Assembly: GCF_009910675.1 (NCBI RefSeq)
Contig: NZ_RSEJ01000032.1
Location: 1 to 62,178, forward strand
From: Photobacterium alginatilyticum
GTDB lineage: Bacteria > Pseudomonadota > Gammaproteobacteria > Enterobacterales > Vibrionaceae
Direction: 5' to 3'
Length of the DNA stretch: 62,178 nucleotides
A program made the position numbers and the translations under genes. Numbering within the stretch: the first letter of the stretch is position 1; each line of letters opens with the position of its first letter. This document shows, in pieces, positions 28,735 to 38,042 of this stretch. A model generated the notes under the pieces. That model made no database searches, had not been told where the DNA came from, and worked only from the letters and a program-made list of their open reading frames with translations.

Positions 28735-29370
28735 TCAAAGAGCCTCTTCTCGTTTCAGCTTGATTCGTTTAACAAGCTCATCCTCGAGTACTCGCCGTGC
28801 TGCCCCATCACTACTAATCATCGCTTTGGCAAGCTCATCTATCTCAATATCTGGTTGCTCTCTATCTACCACGCCATAGAATCGCAGTAACCTACACGTA
28901 ATAATAGTGAACTCACCTTTCTTGCTCAGAGGCCTATAAAAATCGCCAGGAGTAATCGCGTTTATGTGCTTCTCATATTGGTCAAAATGCGGATGGACAA
29001 GTTTGTAGTCTTTACTCGCACTTGGGAATGTCTTCCTATTTTTGTTTACGAGCACCTCTTCATTCCCTTTAGCACCATTACAATCTTTGCAAGATACGCA
29101 GAGGTTTAGAGGCTCAAACATAAACTGAGGCTTCTTATCTTTAGGTATAATGTGCTCTATGTCCCATGCCATACCATGTTTGACTGGATACTTAACTTTG
29201 CAATAAGGGCAGGTATATTCCTGTACTTCCTTATAATGAGATTTAATTGAGCTCTTTATTGCTTCAAACTTTTTATCAGACCAATCATTACTTTGTATAT
29301 TTTGTCGTTGAGTGTAATCGTCAACTAAATTTTTCTCTTCTTCGGAGTACTTAACTACTTCACCTATCAT
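28735..29370 (-). CDS. ptuB: Septu system HNH endonuclease PtuB
   Basis: 211 residues. HNH nuclease with zinc-binding pairs: CPYC at 54-57 and CVSCKDC at 91-97, and the catalytic HNH core DIEHIIPKDKK (His73), then EPLNLC. PtuB pairs with the ATPase PtuA in the anti-phage Septu system and cleaves nucleic acid on phage infection. It starts three bases after the ptuA stop, the expected gene order. Confidence 0.85.
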   Translation of the reverse strand: MIGEVVKYSEEEKNLVDDYTQRQNIQSNDWSDKKFEAIKSSIKSHYKEVQEYTCPYCKVKYPVKHGMAWDIEHIIPKDKKPQFMFEPLNLCVSCKDCNGAKGNEEVLVNKNRKTFPSASKDYKLVHPHFDQYEKHINAITPGDFYRPLSKKGEFTIITCRLLRFYGVVDREQPDIEIDELAKAMISSDGAARRVLEDELVKRIKLKREEAL

Positions 29371-29373
29371 CGT

Positions 29374-30825
29374 TTACTCCTCAATAACCTTTTGAATAGT
29401 TGAAGCTAAGGAATAAACAGGATCATTTTCATCTAGAGTAGAAATCAGTTCGATAACCTTCTTTGACCTTGTCATTATCGAAGCTTCAGCATCAGCTGAT
29501 TTCGATAGATGCGAGAGGATATCTAGGCACTCGTTGACCAAGTACTGATTTTTGAAACCAGGAGCTTTAAATAAAGTTGCCAGCTGATAGTCGGAAGAGA
29601 ACTCTGTAGTGTTGAATTTGTTAACCAGCTCATTTCTATCAAGGTCTAACACGCTACAGTTCTGTGAGTTCAACTTAGAAATTATCAATGGTGAATGTGT
29701 CGCAATAATAAAATGACACCCTCGATATGAATTGAACGCTTTTTGAATCATTGGTATAAACTCTTCTTGCCATTTAGGATGAAGACTAATCTCAGGTTCA
29801 TCCATACAAATAAGTGAGTTATTCTCAATAACACTTGCTATACCAAGCATCATCAATGCTAAACATTGCTCTCCAGAACTTGCATGAGAGAACGTTATGA
29901 ACTTCCGGTTGTCCTCTTTTAAAGACAGCTTAAAGCCCATCATCCTTATTACCCCAGAACTCAACAGCATTCGTACTGATGCAATGTATTCATCGTTAAG
30001 GATATGTTCTTCAGATAGCCGAATCGAAACTGAAAATTGTCCTTTTACATTATTATGCTTTGCTCTTAGAGTAGAGGTTGCAAGAAGCAGTTTATCAGTT
30101 TGTTCATTAAATGATAAGTTGGGTTCAATACAATGATTGTTAATCAGCCAGTCTAAAACTGCAGACTTATCTCCACTAAAAAGTGTGCTAGGAGGCATAT
30201 TTGATTTAAAAGTGAGTCGAATCCGTTTTCCATAGCCCAGATAACTCAATGTATCTTTAATTACATCAATATTGCTTCTTATTCTATCGGGCGACTTAAG
30301 AATGCTATCAATTACATTATTAATCAATGATTTTACTGAAAGTGAAGACGCGCTACTCTTTAGGCCTATATATGTGTAGATGCTCTCTAAAACTTCCTCA
30401 TCATTTTCATATTTTAATCGACGCTTATTTGCTGGGAAACGATCAAAAGGACTTGTAGACAAGCATATTAACTTAGTTGGAAACACCTCATATCTGTTTT
30501 CAGGATGGGCTCTAGATATGAAAGCCATTGCTAACTCTTTGGATAATTCTTTTGCAACGACTTTGTAACCACCAGATTTGTAAGTGATTGTATTCTCATT
30601 ATAACCATCACTTATTTTATTGAACCCTCTTGACCAACGTTCTGGGTGGTAGCGTAAAAAATCATCATTCTTTACAAAGTTACTTGATATAAACTCTAAA
30701 ATGCTGCTTTTACCGCTACCATTTTTTCCTGTCATCACTGTAATGTAATTTTCATCACCATTGAGTGGGTAGGAAAGCTCATGTTCTTGGCCATCTATTG
30801 AAACCTTCAGTACTCTAAAAGACAT
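29374..30825 (-). CDS. ptuA: Septu system ATPase PtuA
   Basis: 483-residue ABC/SMC-like ATPase. Walker A GKNGSGKSS (33-41), a central insert with no long coiled coil, the signature-like ASSGEQCLALMML, the Walker B LICMDEPEISLHP and the switch histidine in IIATHSPLIISKL near the C-terminus. This OLD/RecF-like layout followed by an HNH gene is the Septu arrangement, in which PtuA binds and restrains PtuB until infection. An ATG at 30825 fits the family start. Confidence 0.85.
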   Translation of the reverse strand: MSFRVLKVSIDGQEHELSYPLNGDENYITVMTGKNGSGKSSILEFISSNFVKNDDFLRYHPERWSRGFNKISDGYNENTITYKSGGYKVVAKELSKELAMAFISRAHPENRYEVFPTKLICLSTSPFDRFPANKRRLKYENDEEVLESIYTYIGLKSSASSLSVKSLINNVIDSILKSPDRIRSNIDVIKDTLSYLGYGKRIRLTFKSNMPPSTLFSGDKSAVLDWLINNHCIEPNLSFNEQTDKLLLATSTLRAKHNNVKGQFSVSIRLSEEHILNDEYIASVRMLLSSGVIRMMGFKLSLKEDNRKFITFSHASSGEQCLALMMLGIASVIENNSLICMDEPEISLHPKWQEEFIPMIQKAFNSYRGCHFIIATHSPLIISKLNSQNCSVLDLDRNELVNKFNTTEFSSDYQLATLFKAPGFKNQYLVNECLDILSHLSKSADAEASIMTRSKKVIELISTLDENDPVYSLASTIQKVIEE

Positions 30826-31048
30826 ATTCGCTAAGACTCTATTGACTTAAGTGCTATATGTTACAGCAATTAGATAAACTGTTGAACAATTGGGAAAAAG
30901 CTTTATGTGAGATTGCGCTAAACCACATTCTTGTAGTCGAACTATTAAAGAAATAAAGAGCCTTGGTCTTGCATTTTATCTACAAAACATATGCAATACT
31001 TATTCTCATCCAAGCCGCAATAGCTAGATAAGATCACCTAACACACTT

Positions 31049-31104
31049 ATGTCCAATTCTGTGCTGCCTGGGTAGATCGTCGTAACGCAGATCTGCCCCT
31101 TTAT
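31049..31104 (+). repeat. 56-base direct repeat, copy 1
   Basis: Identical over 56 bases to 44371-44426, same orientation, 13.3 kb away. It begins ATGTCCAATTCTG and ends CTGCCCCTTTAT. The two copies bracket the zinc-hook ATPase gene and the whole guanidine operon. They could be recombination scars, ends of a lost insertion sequence, or attachment-type repeats. Confidence 0.85.
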
Positions 31105-31204
31105 CAGTTACAACAGAAGCTCATGCGTGTTCTGTTTATTTCATTTTGACCTATCAGAAGTTATCCGAGGGCTCTGATTGTGACTTTGTCACCTCATAGA
31201 CACA

Positions 31205-31229
31205 AAAATGCGCCTCGATAATGAGGCGC
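31205..31229 (-). terminator. Terminator of the zinc-hook ATPase gene
   Basis: GCGCCTC (31210-31216) and GAGGCGC (31223-31229) form a perfect stem; on the minus strand ATTTTTG follows. Confidence 0.85.
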
Positions 31230-31239
31230 TAGTCAGTTT

Positions 31240-33825
31240 TTATGAACGGCGTTTCTTCAACTGTTTGAAGTACTCTTTTAGAGCATCTAGGTCGCCTTGA
31301 ACCTCGGCATAATTTGGAACGCCATCGCTAAGTTCAGGAGCTTGGTCATGTCCATACATGAACGTACTGCATTTAGACATACCAGCATCAATGGTGTCAT
31401 AATCTTCCGCTGTAATACCGCCTTTATGAACAACATCTCGAAGACTTTGTGTTTTTACACCTCGCCCAAATCTCTCGACGACTTTTTTAAGCAGCCACTC
31501 TTCTACGAGTCTTTCCCAAGTCTCACGCATTCTGTTATACGTGAATCTGGCCATATGTTCATAGGCTTCCACTTCATCATTATCCTCGTGACTTTTCAGC
31601 TCTGGCATAATCAGATTCAGCTCTTTCACGCGGTCAGCTGTGCTTTTAACATCCCATGGAGGCTCTGCCATTGGATAACCAGATAATTTGCCACGTTTAG
31701 CAATTGAGATAGCGTTGTATTTCGATTTGGCTCTGTTTGTTGCTTCTTCCAGCATTATCAAGAAAGGCATATCGTGGGTGAATAGAATAACCTGACGGTG
31801 TAAGGCTTCTTCGGCAATACGTTCTGCAAACTTACGACGCCATTTATGGTCAAGAGAGTTAATAGGGTCATCAAAGATGATGGCCGACTTTCTCTCATCA
31901 ACGGTAAGCTCTGCCAGGAAGCCGGCTAAGGCAACACATTTTTGCTCACCTTCACTAGCTACGTCGACAATGCCGTTCGTCTTGTCTGTGAGGCTGAATC
32001 TAAGCATTTGTTTGCCGCGAGAACCACGAGTTTCCGTGCTTACATTGAAGTTTCTGAACCCGAGCTTCTGCAATTCAGCATGAAATGCTTCTTCAATGTT
32101 ACCAATAGCTCCAATTTTCGCAATCGCACTTGTTTGAGTTGTGATAGTGCCTGATTGACAAGTCTGTGTTAGCGCACCGAACAGAGCGACCATTTTTAGA
32201 CGTTCAATCTCTTTCAACACATTCTGCTTGGATGCAGTAAATATTTTTCTTTCTTCAAGCTCTTCAATCTTATTGGTAAGTTCGGCGACTTGTTTCTCTA
32301 GGTCTGCGTTTGTTTTTACGCTTTCTTCTTTTAGTTTCAAGGAAACAATTTGACCACCAATCCATTCAAGCGCATTAAACTCAACTTTGATTTGGGAAAA
32401 GTCAGGTTCTTCTTTGATGAGGTTATTGCGAATAATTTCAAATGATGAGTTTAGTTCCTTAATGCCATCAGCGATTTCTTTTTTGAAGTCACCAATCTTG
32501 CCCAAAATGAACTCATATGGCTTCAAGTCAAATGACAATCGTTTTAGGTCAGCAATATAAGTGTCAAATATGCGTTTTGCCTTGTTGGCTTCAATTTGAG
32601 TTTTGTCTTGTAAGTAGTCATTGAAAGACTTCAGCTTCTCAGCAGATTCTTCGGATATTGGCTGCAAACAAGTAGGGCATGGCTCCCCCTCTGCTGGTGG
32701 AAATGCAAGGGCAAAGTTGTGTGCTTGCACAAACTTCTGAACATGAGCCCACATAACTCTCCATTCAGGTGAGCAAATGCCTGAAATGTCACTCCCTTCA
32801 ATTGCTTGCTTACGAGCTATCTCAGCAGCCCCTTGCTTCGTTTTAAAGTCGTCATATGCGCTTTTAATGGCATCAAAACGCTCTTGACCTAATTTCCCTT
32901 TTAGCTTGTTTATATGACCAAATAACGGCTGAAGTTCTTTGTAGTTGTCTCTATAGCTTTTTCTAAGTTGCTCTGGTGTACTTGTCTTTAATTTGATGAG
33001 TTCCTCTTTAAGAACAGGTATTGATTTTTCCTCTTCTTTAGACAGGCAAATAGCATCAATAGCTTGTTGCTCGGTCTTATCGGATAGGCTAGATACTAAA
33101 GCCAAAGCGCAACCACCAGGTTTGAATTTAGGTAGTGGGTTTGCTTCTAAGTATGGTCTTTTCTCACGTTCACTTTCACTTCTTACAAACTCACAGGTTC
33201 GCATTAGTTGAGATAGCAATTTCATTCCTGCAGGTTTGTAATCAATCGAGTCTTCATCGGAAATGTAATGAGCCGCAGAAGTGTTATCGAAAATACGAAT
33301 AGCCTTCAGATCTTCATGAGGAGCATCGGTCGACTCCCAAGCAATATTTTGTCGACTATCAACAATCGTAATCGCAATCTCAGCACTTGCTGTGCCAGTT
33401 TGGTCACTATAAATATTTGGTAGAATCCTTGGTGTGCTACCACGAGTAAGACATGCATTTTTCAAAATTTTCGCATAGCTCGATTTACCTGAGCCATTGT
33501 CACCATAGACGGCAGTTAAACCCTCATCCTGAAACTGAAGTGAGGCATTAGATACAAGAGCAGATACATTATTAACATGACTAATACTAGTCAGTTTTAC
33601 CGCATACTTTTCTTCACCAAATCCTGTTAGAACAAGGGGGGCAATATAAGACTCGAAAGATTCATCTCTTTCTTCAAGACCACATTCCATTTTGGCAACA
33701 TTCAGGAGTAATCGTAAATCATCTCCACCCAGTTCGCCTTTCTCTGCGGCTAGTCTGAGCGCGTGACGCCACCAGAGATTTCTCTTCAAATTGTTGGCCC
33801 AACCAACAACGCTTTCAATCGACAT
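31240..33825 (-). CDS. Zinc-hook AAA ATPase (AAA_13), RloC/PrrC-like candidate anticodon nuclease
   Basis: About 861 residues. N-terminal ABC half with Walker A GDNGSGKSS (108-116); a long coiled coil interrupted by CPTC (about residues 384-388), a Rad50-like zinc hook; then the second ABC half with DVASEGEQKCVALAGFLAEL, Walker B SAIIFDDPINSLDH and VILFTHD. The C-terminal 100 residues contain RETWERLVEEW, then DVVHKG, giving an Arg-x3-Glu followed by His about 33 residues from the Arg, which resembles the PrrC/RloC active-site triad. Start set at 33825 because GGAG lies seven to ten bases upstream; two earlier in-frame ATGs lack a site. It stands alone, as RloC does. The nuclease role is inferred. 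Confidence 0.7.
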   Translation of the reverse strand: MSIESVVGWANNLKRNLWWRHALRLAAEKGELGGDDLRLLLNVAKMECGLEERDESFESYIAPLVLTGFGEEKYAVKLTSISHVNNVSALVSNASLQFQDEGLTAVYGDNGSGKSSYAKILKNACLTRGSTPRILPNIYSDQTGTASAEIAITIVDSRQNIAWESTDAPHEDLKAIRIFDNTSAAHYISDEDSIDYKPAGMKLLSQLMRTCEFVRSESEREKRPYLEANPLPKFKPGGCALALVSSLSDKTEQQAIDAICLSKEEEKSIPVLKEELIKLKTSTPEQLRKSYRDNYKELQPLFGHINKLKGKLGQERFDAIKSAYDDFKTKQGAAEIARKQAIEGSDISGICSPEWRVMWAHVQKFVQAHNFALAFPPAEGEPCPTCLQPISEESAEKLKSFNDYLQDKTQIEANKAKRIFDTYIADLKRLSFDLKPYEFILGKIGDFKKEIADGIKELNSSFEIIRNNLIKEEPDFSQIKVEFNALEWIGGQIVSLKLKEESVKTNADLEKQVAELTNKIEELEERKIFTASKQNVLKEIERLKMVALFGALTQTCQSGTITTQTSAIAKIGAIGNIEEAFHAELQKLGFRNFNVSTETRGSRGKQMLRFSLTDKTNGIVDVASEGEQKCVALAGFLAELTVDERKSAIIFDDPINSLDHKWRRKFAERIAEEALHRQVILFTHDMPFLIMLEEATNRAKSKYNAISIAKRGKLSGYPMAEPPWDVKSTADRVKELNLIMPELKSHEDNDEVEAYEHMARFTYNRMRETWERLVEEWLLKKVVERFGRGVKTQSLRDVVHKGGITAEDYDTIDAGMSKCSTFMYGHDQAPELSDGVPNYAEVQGDLDALKEYFKQLKKRRS

Positions 33826-34350
33826 AATATACTCCATAGACATAGTGCTTTATGGGTATATATGCTCATCTGTTTATAGTCAACGTGTTGCGTTTGAGGT
33901 TGAGACAATGGGACAATAAGAGAACAAGAACTTCTCCATGGAGGTCTTCGTCATGTTATGAACTCAATTATCGGTAGACAATATAGTTTGATAGTTAATG
34001 TTCCTCTCCTAAAAGCTTTTGTCCAGTTGTGTGCAAGGTCTTCAAGCTGGCACATGTTTGCCCCATTCGAAGTTAAGCCCAACTCGCACCTTACTTCTAA
34101 AAGCTGTCATTGACTTAGTTTTCCTTATACCTCAAGTACACCTAATTACTTGGAGGACTTTTGTTGCACCCAACTAGCGCTTTTGCACCAAGATGGCCAT
34201 ACATATAGGGCAAGAAGTAAATCCATATTTATTTTAATTATTGATTTTAAGGTGTTTTTATAGGTGGCATGAAGATTGCTGTGAGTGTTGTGAACCTACA
34301 AGAACGCAAAGTTAGTTGGCATCATTGTCTGGCTAACTCACAATTTGGGA
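33826..34350. promoter_or_regulatory. Control region of the guanidine operon: NtrC-like sites and sigma-54 promoter
   Basis: No gene. A sigma-54 promoter is read at 34265-34280: TGGCATG, AAGA, TTGCT, with the invariant GG and GC separated by ten bases. About 70-100 bases upstream are two NtrC-like elements: TGCACC at 34165-34170 and TGCACCAAGATGG at 34184-34196 (consensus TGCACC-N5-GGTGCA). Together they imply nitrogen-limitation control through RpoN and NtrC. The promoter lies about 75 bases before the guanidine-I riboswitch. Confidence 0.6.
34265..34280 (+). promoter_or_regulatory. Sigma-54 (-24/-12) promoter
   Basis: TGGCATG-N4-TTGCT against the consensus TGGCACG-N4-TTGCW. Predicted start of transcription near 34291, so the riboswitch would be in the leader. 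Confidence 0.65.
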
Positions 34351-34446
34351 AATAGACATCTAGGGTTCCGGCTGTGTAAGCAGTGTCTGGGTCGAGAGTT
34401 GTCAACCTCGCGAGAGGTCACACGGAGGGATAGAAGCCCGGGAGAT
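34351..34446 (+). ncRNA. Guanidine-I riboswitch (ykkC class I) leader
   Basis: Contains the conserved blocks of the class in order: CTAGGGTTCCGG (34360-34371), GGTCGAGAG (34390-34398), ACACGGAGGGATAGAAGCCC (34420-34439) and GGGAGA. It binds guanidinium and turns on the genes behind it. Located 70 bases before the substrate-binding protein gene and downstream of the sigma-54 promoter. The gene content behind it is exactly the kind this riboswitch controls. Edges are approximate. Confidence 0.92.
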
Positions 34447-34516
34447 TAAACCAAACCAATTGGTTGCGTCTCTTGTGTTGATATTTAGTTTTAGTGACCT
34501 CATGGAGGAGATTCCA

Positions 34517-35590
34517 ATGAAAGCTCAAATCAAAAAAAGCCTACTCGCATCTGTTGTTGGTACTACCCTACTCGCATCCGTTTTTTCCCCAATCGCACTA
34601 GCTCAAGAGAAAGAGAAGTTCACTCTTGCTTGGTCTATCTATGTCGGATGGATGCCATGGGACTATGCAGACCACTCTGGAATCTTGGATAAATGGGCAG
34701 ACAAGTACGGCATTGAAATAGACGTTGTTCAGGTTAATGACTACATTGAGTCCATCAACCAGTTCACTACAGGTCAGTTCGATGCCACTGTAATGACCAA
34801 CATGGATGCATTGACCATTCCTGCAGCGAGCGGTGTTGACTCTACCGCTCTCGTGGTCGGTGATTTCTCAAATGGTAACGACGGCATTGTCCTTAAAGGG
34901 GACAAGAAGCTAGAAGACCTGAAAGGGCAGTCGATTAACCTTGTCGAGCTGAGTGTGTCTCATTACTTGATGGCGCGCGCACTTGAAAGTGTGGGCATGA
35001 GTGAACGTGACGTGAGAGTGGTGAACACGTCGGATGCTGACCTTGTTGCAGCGTTCAGCACTAACCAAGTCACTTCGGTTGTCACTTGGAACCCGCTACT
35101 GAGCGAAATCACCTCTCAGCCAGACACATCTTTTGTTTTCAACTCTTCTGATATCCCTGGTGAAATCATTGACCTATTGGTTGTAAATACCGAAACGTTA
35201 GAAAGTAATCCCGCTCTAGGTAAGGCATTGACAGGGGCTTGGTATGAAATCATGTCTATCATGCAATCATCAGAGCAGGGTGATGAAGCCAAATCCTACA
35301 TGGCGCAAGCATCAGGTACTGACCTTGATGGCTATAAGTCTCAGTTAGAAGCGACCAACATGTTCTACTCAGCGGATGAAGCAGTGAGCTTCACGCAAAG
35401 CCCTAAACTAGCGGCAACCATGCAGAAAGTGAGTGAGTTCTCATTCGAGCATGGTCTGCTAGGTGAAGGTGCGCCTGATGCGGGCTTCATTGGCGTAGAG
35501 ACACCGACTGGCGTTTATGGTGACCCAAGCAACATCAAGCTCCGATTCACTTCTGAATACATGCAGATGGCAGCGGATAACAAGCTGTAA
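34517..35590 (+). CDS. ABC transporter substrate-binding protein, guanidine/urea-type operon
   Basis: About 357 residues. Exported periplasmic receptor of the nitrate/taurine group: signal peptide (KKSLLASVVGTTLLASVFSPIALA), then FTLAWSIYVGWMPWDYADHSG, typical of the urea-carboxylase-linked transporter. Presumably captures guanidine or a related guanidino compound. Start at 34517 chosen because GGAGGAG lies just before it; the upstream in-frame start at 34460 is inside the leader. First of a seven-gene operon. Confidence 0.88.
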   Translation: MKAQIKKSLLASVVGTTLLASVFSPIALAQEKEKFTLAWSIYVGWMPWDYADHSGILDKWADKYGIEIDVVQVNDYIESINQFTTGQFDATVMTNMDALTIPAASGVDSTALVVGDFSNGNDGIVLKGDKKLEDLKGQSINLVELSVSHYLMARALESVGMSERDVRVVNTSDADLVAAFSTNQVTSVVTWNPLLSEITSQPDTSFVFNSSDIPGEIIDLLVVNTETLESNPALGKALTGAWYEIMSIMQSSEQGDEAKSYMAQASGTDLDGYKSQLEATNMFYSADEAVSFTQSPKLAATMQKVSEFSFEHGLLGEGAPDAGFIGVETPTGVYGDPSNIKLRFTSEYMQMAADNKL

Positions 35591-35623
35591 TCTCACTCTT
35601 CAGTCGTTGTAAATGGAGTCGTT

Positions 35624-36454
35624 ATGACCAAAGTAATTAACCGCCATCCGTCTAAGTTGGGACGAGTGATGCTCGGTGTGATGCCATTTCTGATCCTGCT
35701 TGCCGTCTATGTGACGGCATCAGATACCAGACTGGCCGCTAACTCCGCTGATAAGTTGCTTCCCGCATTCAGCAGTTTTGCCGACGCTATCGACAGAATG
35801 GCGTTTACCCCAAGCCGAAGAACCGGTGAATACCTGATGTGGACAGATACCTTCGCCAGCCTAGCAAGATTGGGCTGGGGGATTGGTATCAGTGCCTTGA
35901 TTGGTTTATCCCTTGGTATTGCCACTGGGATCATTCCATTGGTGCGCTCTTCGTTGTCACCGGTAATCACCGCCGTGTCTTTGATTCCACCGATGGCTAT
36001 CTTGCCGATTTTGTTTATTTCATTTGGCGTTGGCGAGCTATCCAAGGTGGTGTTGATTGTGATTGGTGTGTGTCCAATCATCATTCGAGACATTCAACTT
36101 AGGGTACAGAGCTTACCGGATGAGCAGCTAATCAAGGCTCAGACGTTGGGAGCTAACAGTTGGCAGATCATCATGCGAGTAATCCTTCCACAGATTATGC
36201 CAAAACTCATTGAAGCAGTTCGCCTTACGTTGGGTAGCGCATGGCTGTTCCTGATTGCCGCTGAAGCGATTGTGGCAACCGAAGGTTTGGGCTACCGCAT
36301 TTTCTTGGTACGTCGTTACCTATCCATGGACGTGATTCTACCTTACGTATTGTGGATCACCATCTTGGCCTACAGCATGGATTGGCTACTGCGTTTAGCC
36401 TCGAAAAAGCTAAGCCCTTGGTATCATCAGTCTCAGGGAGAGAACAATGGTTAA
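35624..36454 (+). CDS. ABC transporter permease, guanidine operon
   Basis: 276-residue inner-membrane permease of the SsuC/TauC group with about six helices and the EAA-like loop (EQLIKAQTLGANSWQIIMRV, then LPQIMPKL). Its stop overlaps the ATPase start by eight bases, indicating translational coupling. Confidence 0.9.
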   Translation: MTKVINRHPSKLGRVMLGVMPFLILLAVYVTASDTRLAANSADKLLPAFSSFADAIDRMAFTPSRRTGEYLMWTDTFASLARLGWGIGISALIGLSLGIATGIIPLVRSSLSPVITAVSLIPPMAILPILFISFGVGELSKVVLIVIGVCPIIIRDIQLRVQSLPDEQLIKAQTLGANSWQIIMRVILPQIMPKLIEAVRLTLGSAWLFLIAAEAIVATEGLGYRIFLVRRYLSMDVILPYVLWITILAYSMDWLLRLASKKLSPWYHQSQGENNG

Positions 36455-37253
36455 CTCGCTTGCTACTAACGACACAAAGCAGCCAATCATCCAAGTGAAA
36501 CAGGTGTGGAAAGAGTATGGCGACAACATCGTACTTGAGCGTTTGAACCTGACCGCCAATGAAGGTGATTTCGTCAGCATCGTAGGTGCGTCGGGCTGTG
36601 GTAAAACCACCTTTCTCAATATGCTGTTAGGTACGGAAACACCATCAAGAGGCGAGCTGCTATTGGATGGTGAACCATTGACGCAAGAGCCGGGTGTGGA
36701 GCGAGGCATCGTGTTCCAGAAATACTCAGTGTTTCCCCATCTGACGGCACTTGAGAACGTGATGCTCGGCTATGAGTTTGAGGAAAAAAGCGTTTCTAGC
36801 ACCTTATTGGGTCGACTGTTTGGCGCCAAGAAGCAACAAGCCAAAGAGCAGGCACTTAAAATGCTGGAACAGGTCGGCTTGCTGGCCGCTAAAGATAAAT
36901 ACCCACATGAGTTATCCGGTGGTATGAGGCAGCGCCTCTCTATTGCCCAGGCGTTAATTAAGAAGCCAAGAATTTTGCTTCTTGATGAGCCGTTTGGTGC
37001 ACTTGATCCGGGCATTCGCAAAGACATGCACGTGTTAGTGAAATCCCTTTGGAAAGAGCAGAACCTGACGGTATTCATGATCACGCACGATCTCAGCGAA
37101 GGCTTCCATTTAGGCAACCGACTATGGGTGTTTGACCACACTCGCCAGGATGAGCAAGCTTCAGAGCGTTTTGGTGCGCAGGTGACGTTTGATATTCCAA
37201 CCGAACAGTTGGAACACACCCAACCAGAACAACTTCTCCAAAAAATTGCATAA
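36447..37253 (+). CDS. ABC transporter ATP-binding protein, guanidine operon
   Basis: 268 residues. Walker A GASGCGKTT, signature LSGGMRQRLSIAQAL, Walker B ILLLDEPFGALD, and the switch histidine in MITHD. It powers uptake with the two preceding genes. Ten bases separate it from the next gene. Confidence 0.92.
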   Translation: MVNSLATNDTKQPIIQVKQVWKEYGDNIVLERLNLTANEGDFVSIVGASGCGKTTFLNMLLGTETPSRGELLLDGEPLTQEPGVERGIVFQKYSVFPHLTALENVMLGYEFEEKSVSSTLLGRLFGAKKQQAKEQALKMLEQVGLLAAKDKYPHELSGGMRQRLSIAQALIKKPRILLLDEPFGALDPGIRKDMHVLVKSLWKEQNLTVFMITHDLSEGFHLGNRLWVFDHTRQDEQASERFGAQVTFDIPTEQLEHTQPEQLLQKIA

Positions 37254-37263
37254 GGAATGAAAC

Positions 37264-38031
37264 ATGTCAGCAAAACAGGAAGTGATATTTTCAGACACTC
37301 TGCCTGGGGCCGCGCACTGGTCTATGGTGGTGCCCAAAGGTCGAACCGTTCGGTTCAAAGACCTAGAAGGCGGCGCAAACCTAAGTGTGCTGTTTTACAA
37401 CCCAGCGAACCCATTAGAGCGTTACAACGCGCCAGATACACTCAAATGCCAGCACACCTTTAAGCTGACTGAGGGTAACTGTTTGTATTCAGATATGGGA
37501 CGTATCTTCTGCTCAATTGTTCGCGATGATACCGGCTGGATAGATACAGTATGTGGCGTTGCCAATAAGAAAAAGGTCGCTGAAAAGTGGGGCGAGCGTG
37601 ACTACCAAACCGAGCGTAACCAATGGAAACAGAACGGCTATGATGCGCTGCTGGTCGAGGTAGCTAAGTATGGTTTAGGTAAGCGTGATTTGGCGGCGAA
37701 CTTAAATCTATTTAGCAAGGTCTCTACCGATGAAGCTGGCAACCTGAGTTATGACCCACAGCACAGCAAAGCAGACGACTGCATTGAGCTGCGCTTTGAA
37801 ATGGATACGTTAGTTGTGATGACGACCTGCCCGCATCCCCTTAACCCCGCAGAGGCTTACCCATACCAGCCTGTTGAGGTCACGGTGTTTGAATCAGAGC
37901 CAATGCTTGAAAGTGATATCTGTCTGAATCACCGCAAAGAGAACGCGCGAGGTTTTGAGAACAATCGCCGTTATACATCGTCGACCCAGCAAGGCTTCGA
38001 TACTTCCTCTCACCACCATCATCATTGCTAA
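37264..38031 (+). CDS. DUF1989 protein, urea-amidolyase-associated protein 1 (carboxyguanidine deiminase subunit)
   Basis: 255 residues. DUF1989 family, formerly UAAP1, now known with its partner as the carboxyguanidine deiminase (CgdAB) that turns carboxyguanidine into allophanate and ammonia. Seen: GAAHWSMVVPKGRTVRFKDL, NLSVLFYNPANPLERYNAPDT, and the metal-site cysteine in TTCPHPLNP. It ends in an unusual natural tail of five histidines and a cysteine (SSHHHHHC), directly at the stop codon that overlaps the ribosome site of the next gene. The tail is part of a metal-binding-like stretch and not a construct tag in this context. Confidence 0.85.
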   Translation: MSAKQEVIFSDTLPGAAHWSMVVPKGRTVRFKDLEGGANLSVLFYNPANPLERYNAPDTLKCQHTFKLTEGNCLYSDMGRIFCSIVRDDTGWIDTVCGVANKKKVAEKWGERDYQTERNQWKQNGYDALLVEVAKYGLGKRDLAANLNLFSKVSTDEAGNLSYDPQHSKADDCIELRFEMDTLVVMTTCPHPLNPAEAYPYQPVEVTVFESEPMLESDICLNHRKENARGFENNRRYTSSTQQGFDTSSHHHHHC

Positions 38032-38042
38032 AGGAGTACAGC

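Larger units (their letters stand above)
30826..31239. other. Intergenic region holding a copy of the 56-base direct repeat
   Basis: 414 bases. Holds the first copy of the long direct repeat (31049-31104) and the terminator of the downstream-oriented ATPase gene (31205-31229). Otherwise AT-rich without a gene. Confidence 0.5.

Noticed and set aside
37264..38031. His tag as a cloning artefact
   Set aside because: The run of histidines directly joins the natural stop and the next gene's ribosome site in an otherwise native operon.
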